A stretch of 13,685 bases of DNA, taken from NCBI GenBank assembly GCA_030149025.1, contig JASBSH010000169.1:1-13685 (forward strand). The letters are read 5' to 3'. Below, in pieces: positions 13,470 through 13,685 of this stretch. The stretch comes from Actinomycetales bacterium. GTDB lineage: Bacteria > Actinomycetota > Actinomycetes > Actinomycetales > BWSM-131. Under the pieces are notes generated by a model. That model did no database searches and was not told the origin of the DNA. It saw only the letters and a program-made list of their open reading frames with translations. The position numbers and the translations under genes are program-made. The stretch's first letter is position 1. Each line of letters starts with the position of its first letter.

Positions 13470-13685
13470 CCGACGCGCTCGCGGGCATGGTGTTGGCTGC
13501 CGGGTTGGGCACCAGGCTGCGGCCCCTGACCCTGCTGAGGCCGAAGGCGTTATGTCCTGTCGGTGGTGTACCGCTGGTGGACCTGGCGCTGCAACGCCTG
13601 GAGCCCCTCTGCGGCAACGGCTTCGACGCTATCGCCGTGAACGCGCATCATCACGCGGAGCAGGTGGCCAGCCGCATCGGGCCGC
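13466..13685 (+). CDS. NDP-sugar nucleotidyltransferase, N-terminal part (3' end outside window)
   Basis: This enzyme of the sugar-1-phosphate nucleotidyltransferase family joins an NTP and a sugar 1-phosphate to make an NDP-sugar and pyrophosphate. The 73 codons present contain the family's nucleotide-binding signature MVLAAGLGTRLRPLTLLRPK, followed by ALCPVGGVPLVDLALQRLE. This is the glycine-rich loop with catalytic Arg and the PK(A) motif with the binding Lys. Later residues (FDAIAVNAHHHAEQVA) match the usual second beta-alpha unit. It is like ManC/GlmU-type mannose-1-phosphate guanylyltransferases, but the sugar specificity cannot be read from this part. It overlaps the Nudix gene by ATGA. 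The gene runs off the right edge. Confidence 0.93.
   Translation, partial: MTDALAGMVLAAGLGTRLRPLTLLRPKALCPVGGVPLVDLALQRLEPLCGNGFDAIAVNAHHHAEQVASRIGP

Noticed and set aside
1..13685. tRNA or rRNA genes
   Set aside because: I scanned the intergenic stretches by eye and saw no T-loop or cloverleaf pattern or rRNA segment. A dedicated search would be needed to exclude them fully.

Overview
The window is about 70% G+C, with GTG/TTG starts, strong third-position G/C bias and actinobacterial gene families (DrrAB-type ABC exporter, PspC-fused histidine kinase, UvrD1/PcrA helicase beginning MSTLFDDLP). It most resembles a Pseudonocardia-like member of the Actinomycetes. The genus is a guess from sequence feel, not a search result.

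Layout. 1-1353 (-): 5' two thirds of a PcrA/UvrD helicase gene, running off the left edge. 1397-1425: perfect 12-bp hairpin. 1434-3229 (-): ABC exporter pair, permease and ATPase, overlapping by ATGA. 3230-3583: divergent gap carrying what looks like a truncated group II intron RNA segment on the minus strand. 3584-4624 (+): zinc-type medium-chain dehydrogenase without a structural-zinc lobe. 4625-5572: gene-poor stretch with an internal fragment of an IS110-type transposase and a 15-bp tandem repeat. 5573-5932 (-): small four-helix membrane protein. 6001-6040: two tandem 20-bp repeats.

6062-9943 is the most system-like region. A NarL/LuxR response regulator and a PspC-fused membrane histidine kinase (-, GTGA overlap) are divergent from a PspC/multi-TM/LiaF-like ('toastrack') membrane protein (+) and a small two-helix protein with an acidic peptide repeat. 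Known LiaFSR- and Psp-type systems suggest an envelope-stress sensing module. A 13-bp perfect inverted repeat sits in the divergent control region. As given, both large membrane genes are broken by one extra C each (in the C4 run at 7286-7289 on the minus strand, and at 8496-8497), and the second may also have a start-region offset. These are either sequencing errors or real decay of both partners.

10013-11290 (+): secreted GH15-like glycosidase with both catalytic glutamates but no N-terminal beta-sandwich domain. 11331-12940: TnpB-only element bounded by perfect 18-bp inverted repeats, with an intact RuvC triad, zinc ribbon and a structured 3' tail that is a candidate omega RNA. 12957-13685 (+): Nudix hydrolase overlapping by ATGA with an NDP-sugar nucleotidyltransferase that runs off the right edge. 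The TnpB element ends 16 bp before the Nudix start, directly against a probable leaderless promoter.
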